This document shows positions 6,562-13,132 of a stretch of 13,132 nucleotides of DNA, one piece after another. Where the stretch lies: contig DAOOVD010000060.1 in NCBI GenBank assembly GCA_035369845.1, positions 1-13,132 on the forward strand. Direction: 5' to 3'. Under the pieces are notes generated by a model. That model was not told the origin of the DNA. It worked only from the letters and a program-made list of their open reading frames with translations, and searched no databases. Position numbers and translations under genes: made by a program. How positions within the stretch are numbered: the stretch's first letter is position 1; every line of letters begins with the position of its first letter. Source of the DNA: DAOOVD01 sp035369845. GTDB lineage: Bacteria; Bacillota; Desulfotomaculia; Desulfotomaculales; Pelotomaculaceae.

Positions 6562-7665
6562 TTAAGACGCCGGAACCCCGCCGATAAGTTCGGCCGCCAG
6601 GGACGCGTTCCGGAGCGCCATATTCCTGAGATGCCCCACTCTTTCCTTAAGGCGGGCGCCCGCCTCCTCCCGGTTTTTCAGCAGTTCCCGGACCGCCGAA
6701 ATGAGCCGGCCGTGTTCGAGGGTCTCGACGTCCAGGCCGGAGGGCAGGCCCAGTGACCGCAAAAAACAGTTTACTTTCGGATCGTAGGGAATGCCCAGCA
6801 CGGGAACTCCGAAGATCGCGCCGAAAATAAGGAAGTGCAGCCTCATTCCAACAGCGAGGTCAAGGTTGGCCGTGACGGCAAGCAGATCCCTGTACCCGGC
6901 GCCGCCGTCAAAAATATGCGGCCTGGCTTTCATTTTGGAAGCCACCTCCCGGCAGACTCCGAGGTCGCCGGGATAGTGCATGGGCACCAGCAGAACCTGC
7001 CAGCCCTCCGCAGCCAGGTCGTCCGCAGCTCCCGCCACCGCTCCCTTGAATCCCTCCAGACCCTTCCAGGGCCTTACCGAAATTCCCACCAGCGGGCCTT
7101 CCCCGACGCCCAGCGACATGAGAATTTCCCTGCCCCTCTCGCGGTCGAAAAGATCGGGATTCAGGCCCAGAACCGGGTCGGCCGTAACGTGAATACGCGG
7201 GCGGGTGACTCCCATGGCGACAAGCTCTTCTTTTGAATCCTGATCCCTTACGGTAATCACATTTACCCTGTCGGCCACCAGCCGTACCAGCGCCCTGCCC
7301 AGCGCGGTGTTCACCGGGCCGATCCCCTGCGCGTAAAAGAAAACCGGCTTGCCTAAAAATTTCGCCAGCGCGGCCACGCCGAGATAATAAATGATGCTTT
7401 TGGGGCCGGTTACGTCCTGTAACAGGCCGCCGCCGCCGCTGATTAACAGGTCGGCTTCCCTCAAAGCTTTCAAAACATCCAGGGGCTTATCCCGCAAGAT
7501 CGAGCGCACTCCAAACTCGCTGGAAGTATAGCCGGGATCTTTTGACAGCACCACCGCCTCCAGGCCCGGAACGGCGTCCCGGAGGGCCAGAAGCATGGCG
7601 TGCAGGATTGCCTCGTCGCCGCTGTTATGAAAACCGTAGTAACCGGAAATAACCACTTTGGGCAT
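6562..7665 (-). CDS. csaB: Polysaccharide pyruvyl transferase CsaB
   Basis: CsaB adds ketal pyruvyl groups from phosphoenolpyruvate to a secondary cell-wall polysaccharide; in Bacillus and Thermus-type systems these groups anchor SLH-domain S-layer proteins. The 367-residue length fits the family. Visible family landmarks are VVISGYYGFHNSGDEAIL (residues 4-21), the glycine loop LLISGGGGLLQDVTGPKS near 73-90, FFYAQGIGPV near 109-118, and AVGMRLHFLIFGAIFGVPV with a following YDPKV near the C-terminus. The ATG at 7663-7665 is preferred because GGAG lies 7 bases upstream and the protein then begins, as usual, right at the first beta strand; an extension to 7722 has non-homologous-looking residues. 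It lies 92 bases downstream of the tagA-type gene on the same strand and is probably cotranscribed. No SLH protein is encoded in the window. Confidence 0.93.
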   Translation of the reverse strand: MPKVVISGYYGFHNSGDEAILHAMLLALRDAVPGLEAVVLSKDPGYTSSEFGVRSILRDKPLDVLKALREADLLISGGGGLLQDVTGPKSIIYYLGVAALAKFLGKPVFFYAQGIGPVNTALGRALVRLVADRVNVITVRDQDSKEELVAMGVTRPRIHVTADPVLGLNPDLFDRERGREILMSLGVGEGPLVGISVRPWKGLEGFKGAVAGAADDLAAEGWQVLLVPMHYPGDLGVCREVASKMKARPHIFDGGAGYRDLLAVTANLDLAVGMRLHFLIFGAIFGVPVLGIPYDPKVNCFLRSLGLPSGLDVETLEHGRLISAVRELLKNREEAGARLKERVGHLRNMALRNASLAAELIGGVPAS

Positions 7666-7757
7666 TGTCTGTCTCCATGTACAGGGACCGTCCGCGGAAA
7701 AACCCGGCTCTTTAAAAACCAATACGAACCGTCCTGTTAATTTCGGGAAGCAAAATG

Positions 7758-8489
7758 CTATTTCATCCCGAGCTTATACTTTTTAATTACCATCCAGGCA
7801 AACATCGGCAACACCAACTGCCGGCGCCAGCGGGAAGGTTCCCTGAGCAGGCGGTAAAGCCACTCCAGACGCAGCCGCCTGACCCACGCGGGAGCCCTTC
7901 TCACCCTGCCGGCCAGAACGTCGAAACTTCCTCCGACGCCGAGGGCGGCCGCGGCGCCCGTTCCGGCAAGATGGCTGTCGATCCACCTTTCCTGTCTGGG
8001 CGCTCCCATCGCCACAAAAACGAGGTCGGGAGCCGCCATCCTTATTTTTTCAACAACCTCCGCCGCCTCATCGTCCCGGAAGTAGCCGTGGTGGGTTCCC
8101 GCCACCTTCAGCCCCGGATAAGCCTGGCGGATTTTTTCGGCGGCTTCTCCGGCAACACCCGGCGCCGCGCCCAGCAGGTAGACCCGCCAGCCTTCTGCAG
8201 ACGCCCTCTCCAGCAGCCTGGTCATCAGGTCGATGCCGGTCACCCGCTCGGGCACCGGGCAGCCAGCCACCCGGCTGGCCCAGACTATGCCTTCCCCGTC
8301 CGGCGTCACCAGGTCAGCCCTTGCGGCAAGCTCGAGGAGTGAACCGTCAAACTGCGCCCGGTAAAGAAACTCCGGGTTCATGGTCAAAATAAGGTGCGGC
8401 CGGCCGCTTCCGATAAAACCCGCAACCCGCTCGACCGTTTCCTCCATGGTGAGCGCGTCTATACAAGCGCCAAGGAGACTGACCCTCAT
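7758..8489 (-). CDS. WecG/TagA/CpsF family glycosyltransferase (GT26)
   Basis: Members transfer N-acetylmannosamine or a related sugar to an undecaprenyl-linked GlcNAc, the committed step of wall teichoic acid or related polymers, at the cytoplasmic membrane face. The 243 residues show the whole family pattern: TMNPEF with Thr36, TPDGEGIVW with Asp64, VPERVTGIDL with Arg82, VFVAMGAPRQERWI with Gln166, and the C-terminal LGVGGSFDVLAGRVRRAPAW followed by LEWLYRLLREPSRWRRQ. These align one residue off the catalytic Thr37, Asp65, Arg83 and Gln167 I recall for Thermoanaerobacter italicus TagA, supporting the ATG at 8487-8489. Its GGGGAG site is rather far, 12 bases away; an upstream GTG at 8513 has no ribosome-binding site. 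The Arg/Lys-rich C-terminal tail is the part that binds membrane in TagA. It is first in a unit with csaB. The exact sugar is unknown. Confidence 0.93.
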   Translation of the reverse strand: MRVSLLGACIDALTMEETVERVAGFIGSGRPHLILTMNPEFLYRAQFDGSLLELAARADLVTPDGEGIVWASRVAGCPVPERVTGIDLMTRLLERASAEGWRVYLLGAAPGVAGEAAEKIRQAYPGLKVAGTHHGYFRDDEAAEVVEKIRMAAPDLVFVAMGAPRQERWIDSHLAGTGAAAALGVGGSFDVLAGRVRRAPAWVRRLRLEWLYRLLREPSRWRRQLVLPMFAWMVIKKYKLGMK

Positions 8490-8538
8490 AACGCAAATGT
8501 TCTCCCCGTCCACTATTCGACGTTTTTATACTTTAGCC

Positions 8539-8567
8539 ATTTTATCACATTTGCCGGCAATTCTCCA
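8539..8567 (-). promoter_or_regulatory. Promoter for the tagA-csaB unit, with a palindrome in its spacer
   Basis: On the minus strand TGGAGA (8562-8567) and TAAAAT (8539-8544) lie 17 bases apart, and TGA directly before TAAAAT makes an extended -10. The spacer contains the perfect palindrome TTGCCGGCAA (8551-8560), a possible repressor site. The remainder of the gap between the permease stop and the transferase start holds no gene and no clear terminator. Confidence 0.5.
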
Positions 8568-8623
8568 GGCAGGGAAAAATTTGCACAGCCGAAAAGCGAC
8601 AAACTCCTGAATATTGGTGGCTT

Positions 8624-10369
8624 CTATATTTCAACCGGTTGTGGCTTCTCTGCCGCCTGTATTCCGTCACCCCGGCCGGACGCGCCCGCTCCATCTGGTC
8701 CGCCTTTACCGGCCGGACCGCCCGCAGGAGGCCCCCCCGGCGGCATCATGCCGGCGTACCGCCTGTATTCCAGTGCCCGCTGCGCTTCAACCCGCTTCTT
8801 ATCCAGCAGAAAAACAAAGGGCATGGCCAGAATCACAATAACCGTGCTCACCACAAAGGCGTCGGCGATGCCGGAGATGAAAGCCTCCCGGCGCACCAGG
8901 GAGTAAAGAACGCCGGCAGCTCCGGACGCGCCCGCGCCCGCCTGGGAAAGGAGCCCCTGAATTTGCTGGAGCGCCCCGGCCGCGGCGGGAGAATTATAGC
9001 TCACCGTGTCGGCGAGCCGGACGGCGTGGTATTCCTGCCGGTTGAGCATTACATAGGTGAGAAAGGCGATGCCGAACGAAGCCGAGATTTGCCTGACCAG
9101 GTTGCTGAGAGCCGAAGCCCGGCCGATTAAAAAGTGGGGGATGGTGTTCATGCCGGCCGTCGCGATGGGCATCATGCACAGCCCCAGGCCGAGAGACCTT
9201 ACCACCAGAAGATGCTGCAAATCCCTGTAACTGACGTCGTAGGTGATGGTGTGAAGCTGGTAGGTGGTGACGACCGTTACGGACAGCCCCACCAGACACA
9301 GGGGCAGGGCGCCGACTTTGTCGAACAGCCTGCCGCTGACCGGCATCATGATCCCCGAGGCCAGAGCCGCCGGCATCATCATCAGCCCCGTCTGCATCGG
9401 GGTGAAGCCCAGAACATTCTGGACGAAGAGAGGCACCAGAAAAATGGCGGAAAACAGGCCTATGGTGGCGATGCTTACACACAACAGGCTGGCCGCGAAC
9501 GTCCTGTTCTTCAACAGGCGGATGTCCAGCATGGGCTGCTCCGTGATCAGCTCCCAGACGACGAACAGGGCCAGGGTAAAGCCCGAAAAGATCAAAAGGT
9601 TGACGATGTACAGCGAAGTCCAGCCCTTGTCCTGCCCTTCGCTCAAAGCCAGAAGCAGCGCGAAGCAACCGGCGGCGCTCAGGACGATGCCGGGTATATC
9701 GACCTTTAGCCCGGTTTTTTTCGGCGTTTCCTCCAGGATCGCCATGGCCAGGAAAACGGCCGCCACGCCGATGGGAACATTAATCGTGAAAATCCAATGC
9801 CAGCTGAAGTTGTCGACCAGGTACCCGCCCAGAGTCGGCCCGACAGTGGGGGCGACCATGGCCGAGATTCCCCATATTCCCAGAGCCGTCCCGATTTTGT
9901 CCCTGGGCACGATGTGGTAAATCATGGCCATGCTCACCGGCATCATCATGCCGCCGCCGACGGCCTGAACCACCCTGGCTGCCACCAGCGAATTATTGCT
10001 CCAGGCCAGGCTGCACAAAGCCGATCCCGCGGTGAATACGCCCAGGGACACGACGTACAGCCTTTTCCCGCCGAACCGGTCGCTCAAATAGCCGGTAACC
10101 GGCACCACCACGCCCGAAGCGAGCAGGTAGCCGGTCATTACCCACTGGATCTGGTCGGCCGTGGAGTTGAATATCGACATCATCCTGGGCAGCGCCACGT
10201 TAACAATACTGCCGTCGAGGATGCCCATAAACGCCCCCGCGATCAAGGTCATCAGGGCGGCCATGGGGATTCCGCCGGAAGAATGTCCCTCCCCCGCACC
10301 AGGCGGCCCGCCACCAGAACCAGCGGGGCTGCCCCCCATCGCCTCTTTTTCAGTCTTGCTATCAGTCAT
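8624..10369 (-). CDS. emrB: DHA2-family drug:H+ antiporter, EmrB/QacA type, 14 helices
   Basis: This 581-residue major facilitator permease probably exports hydrophobic compounds using the proton gradient. DHA2 landmarks are LDGSIVNVALP in helix 1 (residues 51-61), motif A GYLSDRFGGKRLYV near 93-106, VQAVGGGMMMPVSMAM in helix 4, and motif C GIWGISAMVAPTVGPTLGGY (164-183), which marks antiporters. Fourteen hydrophobic segments can be counted. Both ends carry unusual Gly/Pro-rich tails: residues about 12-33, and the last 40 or so including PPGGPPAGGPAGKGGP. The ATG at 10367-10369 is chosen for its AGGAAG site 9 bases upstream; an in-frame extension to 10405 has no such support. It is the last gene of the efflux operon, separated from the fusion proteins by the toxin-antitoxin pair. 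The substrate cannot be predicted. Confidence 0.92.
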   Translation of the reverse strand: MTDSKTEKEAMGGSPAGSGGGPPGAGEGHSSGGIPMAALMTLIAGAFMGILDGSIVNVALPRMMSIFNSTADQIQWVMTGYLLASGVVVPVTGYLSDRFGGKRLYVVSLGVFTAGSALCSLAWSNNSLVAARVVQAVGGGMMMPVSMAMIYHIVPRDKIGTALGIWGISAMVAPTVGPTLGGYLVDNFSWHWIFTINVPIGVAAVFLAMAILEETPKKTGLKVDIPGIVLSAAGCFALLLALSEGQDKGWTSLYIVNLLIFSGFTLALFVVWELITEQPMLDIRLLKNRTFAASLLCVSIATIGLFSAIFLVPLFVQNVLGFTPMQTGLMMMPAALASGIMMPVSGRLFDKVGALPLCLVGLSVTVVTTYQLHTITYDVSYRDLQHLLVVRSLGLGLCMMPIATAGMNTIPHFLIGRASALSNLVRQISASFGIAFLTYVMLNRQEYHAVRLADTVSYNSPAAAGALQQIQGLLSQAGAGASGAAGVLYSLVRREAFISGIADAFVVSTVIVILAMPFVFLLDKKRVEAQRALEYRRYAGMMPPGGPPAGGPAGKGGPDGAGASGRGDGIQAAEKPQPVEI

Positions 10370-10400
10370 TAAAAAACACTTCCTGCCCTGACGAAACGGT

Positions 10401-10430
10401 AACATAAAAGATCAATAATAGTAATAACAA
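10401..10430 (-). promoter_or_regulatory. Weak candidate promoter before the emrB-like gene
   Basis: On the minus strand TTGTTA (10425-10430) and TATGTT (10401-10406) are 18 bases apart, each matching 4 of 6 consensus positions, in a locally AT-rich stretch. It would give the permease its own transcript after the toxin-antitoxin insertion. Evidence is weak. Confidence 0.25.
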
Positions 10431-10436
10431 GTAATA
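10420..10436. repeat. AGTAATA direct repeat with one-helical-turn spacing
   Basis: AGTAATA at 10420-10426 and 10430-10436 repeats with a 10-bp period upstream of the emrB-like gene, overlapping the candidate -35. It could be a regulator site or chance in AT-rich DNA. Confidence 0.5.
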
Positions 10437-10471
10437 CGAGCGAAAGGTATTAGCCACCTCTGACGGGGTTC

Positions 10472-10894
10472 CTATAGGGCGCCCCCTATCTGGCGAAAAC
10501 CGAGTTTTTCAAAAGTAAAATGGCTGTCGAAGGCCAGCGCCTCTTCAATCCCCATAGTTTCCATAAGGGCGAAACTGGTGCAGTCAGTGTAGGAAAATAA
10601 TTGATCGCTGAAAGTATTAAATATCTCCAGCGCGCGGGCGTGGTGCCGGGGAGAAATAAAGATCATCTTGGCCGCTTTTTCTGCAAATAACTCTAGCGCC
10701 AGGTCAGATGCCACCCGGTGATTTTTCAACCGGTAACGCGCAAGGGTTATTGCTTCATCCGCAACATAATCGGAAGTAAAACACAACACTTGCCCCTGCA
10801 TACCTGCAAAGAAATTAATTACCTCCTGATGATGGGGATCCCTGGAATCTTTCATGGCATACCAGGCTCCGGTATCTATAAACACTTTTCTCAT
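10472..10894 (-). CDS. PIN-domain toxin (VapC-like RNase)
   Basis: PIN toxins are Mg-dependent ribonucleases that cut tRNA or rRNA when freed from their antitoxin. The 140-residue length is typical. The acidic residues of the active site are all recognisable: Asp7 in FIDTGAWYA, Glu47 in DYVADEAIT, Asp104 in YTDCTSFALM and Asp123 in ALAFDSHF. The ATG overlaps the antitoxin stop as ATGA (10891-10894), the usual coupling for such pairs, and a GAGG site lies about 10 bases upstream inside the antitoxin gene. The pair interrupts an efflux operon on the same strand. The frame is intact and no key residue is missing, so it is probably functional. Its RNA target is unknown. Confidence 0.9.
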   Translation of the reverse strand: MRKVFIDTGAWYAMKDSRDPHHQEVINFFAGMQGQVLCFTSDYVADEAITLARYRLKNHRVASDLALELFAEKAAKMIFISPRHHARALEIFNTFSDQLFSYTDCTSFALMETMGIEEALAFDSHFTFEKLGFRQIGGAL

Positions 10895-11115
10895 TTGTAA
10901 AGGACCTCATCGTGATGAAGGCCGTCGCCAGGACCGGGGACCGCTCCCCTGCTCATCTCCAGCGCACCGGCAGCCTGAGCTATAGATATTTTTTTCTGTT
11001 TTTCTTCGATCAACTGCCGGATTACCTCCGACAAGCTGACTCCTTTCAGTCTGGCCTCTTCAGTTAAAAAACGGTGCTGACTTTCTTCCAGCATGATTTG
11101 CGTTCTCACCAGCAC
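10891..11115 (-). CDS. Ribbon-helix-helix antitoxin (VapB/CopG-like)
   Basis: The 74-residue protein starts with VRTQIMLEESQHRFLTEEA and continues KGVSLSEVIRQLIEE, the beta strand-helix-helix pattern of a CopG/MetJ DNA-binding domain (residues about 2-40). The C-terminal half (about 41-74) is flexible and Gly/Pro-rich, suited to wrapping the toxin. It should bind and repress its own promoter and neutralise the PIN toxin. The start is GTG at 11113-11115, preceded by AGGGGTGAT, an excellent ribosome-binding site. An ATG seven codons later has no comparable site. The stop overlaps the toxin start by four bases. The upstream AT-rich segment carries the promoter and operator. Confidence 0.87.
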   Translation of the reverse strand: MLVRTQIMLEESQHRFLTEEARLKGVSLSEVIRQLIEEKQKKISIAQAAGALEMSRGAVPGPGDGLHHDEVLYK

Positions 11116-11135
11116 AACATCACCCCTAAAAATAT

Positions 11136-11151
11136 TAATGTAATTACATTA
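11136..11151. promoter_or_regulatory. 16-bp perfect palindrome, likely antitoxin operator
   Basis: TAATGTAATTACATTA reads the same on both strands. It overlaps the -10 box of the toxin-antitoxin promoter, so a bound antitoxin or toxin-antitoxin complex would block transcription. Autoregulation of this kind is known for VapBC systems; the assignment here is by position and symmetry. Confidence 0.65.
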
Positions 11152-11175
11152 TAACATCATAACACAAAAAATCAA
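11148..11175 (-). promoter_or_regulatory. Sigma-A promoter of the toxin-antitoxin pair
   Basis: On the minus strand TTGATT (11170-11175) and a perfect TATAAT (11148-11153) are 16 bases apart, about 35 bases before the antitoxin GTG. The surrounding 11116-11208 is strikingly AT-rich compared with the flanking genes. Confidence 0.7.
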
Positions 11176-11208
11176 CCCTTATACAGATATTCAACTATTA
11201 TGTTTTCC

Positions 11209-11877
11209 CTACTTTACATAGATCCGGACGACCGCGTTCATACCCGGCAGCAGGCGCTTCCCCTGGTAGTTTTTGATGCCGATCTTGACGGGAATGCGCT
11301 GCACGACCTTGGTGAAGTTGCCGCCGGTGTTCTGCGCGGGCAGCAGCGAGAAGGTAGAGGTGGTGGCCTCGCCGATGGACACGACCTTTCCTTCAAACTT
11401 CACGCCGGGAATGCTGTCGATGGTAAAGTCCACTTTCTGGCCTTCCTTCACTTTGTAAAGCTTGGTTTCCTCAATATTGGCCGTTATGTACAGGCTGTTG
11501 AGGTCGGCCACCATGACAACCGGCTGGCCCGGTACGCCCACCTCTCCCACGTTTCCGATCTTCTTTATGACCGTGCCGCTGATGGGCGACTTGATCACGA
11601 AAAGGTCGGGGTTGGCGCCCGCGTTTATACCGGGCGTCGAAGTGAAATCAACCTGGCGGGCGATGATCTGCCCTTCCCTGACCGGATCACCTTCTGCGAC
11701 GTTCATTTCCAAAATTTTACCGGAGACCTGCGGGCTGATCTTCACTATCGTTCCGTCCACCCGGGCGTCTTCCGTATCGACGTAGTGGCTGTTTTTATAC
11801 CAGTAGTACGAAGTCACGCCGGCCAGGACGACCAGCATGACCGCCAGCAATATGTAAATAACGGCCTTGTTCTTCAT
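11209..11877 (-). CDS. emrA: Short EmrA-type membrane-fusion protein without the coiled-coil hairpin
   Basis: This 222-residue protein is anchored by one N-terminal helix (about residues 6-25) and lies outside the cytoplasmic membrane, where it would assist the DHA2 permease. The first half of a biotinyl-lipoyl-like domain is seen at DGTIVKISPQVSGKILEMNV (41-60), the second half at IKSPISGTVIKKIGNVGEVG (95-114), then the beta-barrel with the EmrA signature STFSLLPAQNTGGNF and VQRIPVKIGI (174-201). Escherichia coli EmrA is about 390 residues, the extra length being an alpha-helical hairpin between the two lipoyl halves; here only a linker of about 20 residues (76-94) joins them. The ATG has a GGAG site 8 bases upstream. 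The upstream fusion-protein gene ends 29 bases before it, so they form an operon. Confidence 0.88.
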   Translation of the reverse strand: MKNKAVIYILLAVMLVVLAGVTSYYWYKNSHYVDTEDARVDGTIVKISPQVSGKILEMNVAEGDPVREGQIIARQVDFTSTPGINAGANPDLFVIKSPISGTVIKKIGNVGEVGVPGQPVVMVADLNSLYITANIEETKLYKVKEGQKVDFTIDSIPGVKFEGKVVSIGEATTSTFSLLPAQNTGGNFTKVVQRIPVKIGIKNYQGKRLLPGMNAVVRIYVK

Positions 11878-11906
11878 CTCAATCTCTCCAATCTCCGCTG
11901 AAGAAA

Positions 11907-13097
11907 TTACTTTTGGACCGCGACTCTGGTTCCCTCTTTCAAACTACCTACGTCTGTTACAGCAACCTCTTCACCCGCCGTAAGGCCTGACCTGACAACA
12001 ACATTTACGCCGTCCGACTGCCCGGTTGTCACTTCGCGCCTGGAAACCGAGCCGCTGCTCACGACCCAGACAAAAGTCCCGCCGTCGCTGCTGAAAACGG
12101 CCTCCCTCGGGATGATGACACCCTCCTCTTCCCTGGCATTCAAAAGAACCTCGGCAAACATGCCCGGTTTTAAAACGTGCTGCGGGTTTTGAATCTGTAT
12201 TTTCACCGGAAATGCCTTGGTGGCGGTATTTGCCGCCAGGGCGATGTTGGTTACCGTACCGGAAAAAGGAGTATCCTGTACGGAACTTACCTTGACTTTT
12301 ACCTCCTGCCCGACCCTCAGGTAATTCACCTGGTCTTCGCTGACATTGGCCTGGACCACTACAGTGTCGAGATTCACCAGGGTTACCACCGGCTGCGTCG
12401 GGCTGGCCATTTCCCCGGGGTTGATGTTCCTGGCCGTCACGATCCCGCTGATGGGAGCCCTGATCATGCTGTTCCCGAAATCAGCCCGCGCTTTTTCAAG
12501 CTGGGCTTCGCACTGGCGGATGGTTTGAGGTATGGTGGCGTTTACCAGAATGTCCAGACTGTTTCTGGCGGCTTCACAGGCCGCCTTCGCCTGGACGTAC
12601 TGCCTTTCGTACTGTTCAAACTGCTGCCGGGATATCACGGAAGCCTCCAGAAGCTGCTTGCTCCTCTGAAAATCTGCTTCTGCCGTCTTGAAACTCGCCT
12701 CGGCGTTGGCCAGCGCCAATTCGGCCTGGTTCTTCTGGGCGGGCAGATCCGCGTTCCTCGCCTTGTCAAGCTGGGCCGCATAGAGCTCCACCAGGGCCGC
12801 CAGGTCGGCGGCGTCAAGGTTTACCATCAGGTCGCCCTCTTTGACTTCCGAACCCACATCCACCAGAATTCCGGCCACCTTTCCCGCCATTTTCGGCACC
12901 ACGCTGGCGGAGTTGAGGGCTTCCAGCCTGCCGCTGACCGCGGTTGTCCCCGTCAGCTTCCCGGAACAGGCCACTGCCGTATTGACGGTTAAAATATCCC
13001 CTTCCCCGTTCTTGCCTTTACTCCTTGAGCTGCAGCCGGCCAGGGAAACAAAAAAAGCCAATAGTAGAATTGCTGCCGCCACCCTGATCTTGACCAA
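11907..13097 (-). CDS. Lipoprotein membrane-fusion protein, RND/HlyD type
   Basis: This 396-residue periplasmic-adaptor-type protein carries a lipoprotein signal, AAAILLLAFFVSLAGC, with Cys22 as the lipidation site. It then has a lipoyl half (SASVVPKMAGKVAGILVDVG, about 63-82), a long coiled-coil hairpin rich in Ala, Glu, Lys and Gln (about 98-205), the second lipoyl half (IRAPISGIVTARNINPGEMA, about 212-231), a beta-barrel and a C-terminal membrane-proximal domain ending GSLKEGTRVAVQK. Such proteins couple inner-membrane pumps, ABC or RND, to export. The start is TTG at 13095-13097, supported by AAAGGAG 8 bases upstream. It is the first gene visible in the operon. Only 35 bases remain upstream, so a promoter or regulator gene lies outside the window. 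It could instead partner a pump encoded further upstream. Confidence 0.9.
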   Translation of the reverse strand: MVKIRVAAAILLLAFFVSLAGCSSRSKGKNGEGDILTVNTAVACSGKLTGTTAVSGRLEALNSASVVPKMAGKVAGILVDVGSEVKEGDLMVNLDAADLAALVELYAAQLDKARNADLPAQKNQAELALANAEASFKTAEADFQRSKQLLEASVISRQQFEQYERQYVQAKAACEAARNSLDILVNATIPQTIRQCEAQLEKARADFGNSMIRAPISGIVTARNINPGEMASPTQPVVTLVNLDTVVVQANVSEDQVNYLRVGQEVKVKVSSVQDTPFSGTVTNIALAANTATKAFPVKIQIQNPQHVLKPGMFAEVLLNAREEEGVIIPREAVFSSDGGTFVWVVSSGSVSRREVTTGQSDGVNVVVRSGLTAGEEVAVTDVGSLKEGTRVAVQK

Positions 13098-13132
13098 GTC
13101 AACCTCTCCTTTTTAATTCAACTGATTGACTG

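Noticed and set aside
10462..10486. GGGG...CCCC hairpin at the toxin stop codon
   Set aside because: Only a 4-bp stem with a large loop and no T-run.
12177..12992. 271-codon plus-strand frame antisense to the lipoprotein fusion-protein gene
   Set aside because: Composition (His, Arg, Gly-rich) and lack of motifs mark it as a shadow of the well-supported minus-strand gene.
13098..13132. TCAACTGATTGA near the window end as a TetR/MarR-type operator
   Set aside because: The two halves are too short and not truly symmetrical, and too little upstream sequence is present to judge.

Overview
The window looks like chromosomal DNA of a GC-rich Gram-positive anaerobe, most likely a Peptococcaceae-type clostridium related to Pelotomaculum or Desulfotomaculum. 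This is inferred from protein style (CsaB, a TagA-type transferase, a Ser/Gly-tailed LCP enzyme, DUF4330), GC-rich codon use, strong Shine-Dalgarno sites and several TTG starts. No rRNA, tRNA or CRISPR array is visible.

Positions 1-8490 hold a cell-envelope polysaccharide region. A truncated murJ-like flippase gene runs leftwards off the window. Divergent from it is a plus-strand operon of three genes: a GT4-like glycosyltransferase, an O-antigen ligase/polymerase-type membrane protein and a DUF4330 membrane-anchored protein. Facing it on the minus strand are tagA/wecG-type glycosyltransferase, csaB (polysaccharide pyruvyl transferase), a small secreted protein of unknown function and an LCP (LytR-CpsA-Psr) ligase. 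Together they could build a secondary cell-wall polymer, polymerise or transfer it, add pyruvyl ketals (the usual anchor for S-layer SLH domains) and attach it to peptidoglycan. That pathway is inference from the gene families.

The convergent gap between the two groups (4214-4608) holds no convincing gene. It contains what looks like a small non-autonomous transposon (MITE): 237 bp with perfect 8-bp terminal inverted repeats, flanked by a perfect 8-bp direct repeat that reads as a target-site duplication. Two hairpins sharing a 10-base core lie on either side of it.

Positions 8624-13097 hold a minus-strand efflux operon. In transcription order it has a lipoprotein membrane-fusion protein with a coiled-coil hairpin, a short EmrA-type membrane-fusion protein without the hairpin, and a 14-helix DHA2 permease (EmrB/QacA type). 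A VapBC-like toxin-antitoxin pair with its own AT-rich promoter and a 16-bp palindromic operator sits between the emrA-like and emrB-like genes, apparently as an insertion into the operon.

The points most worth a second look are the MITE, the toxin-antitoxin cassette inside the efflux operon, the pair of unlike fusion proteins serving one permease, and the uncharacterised secreted protein next to the LCP gene.
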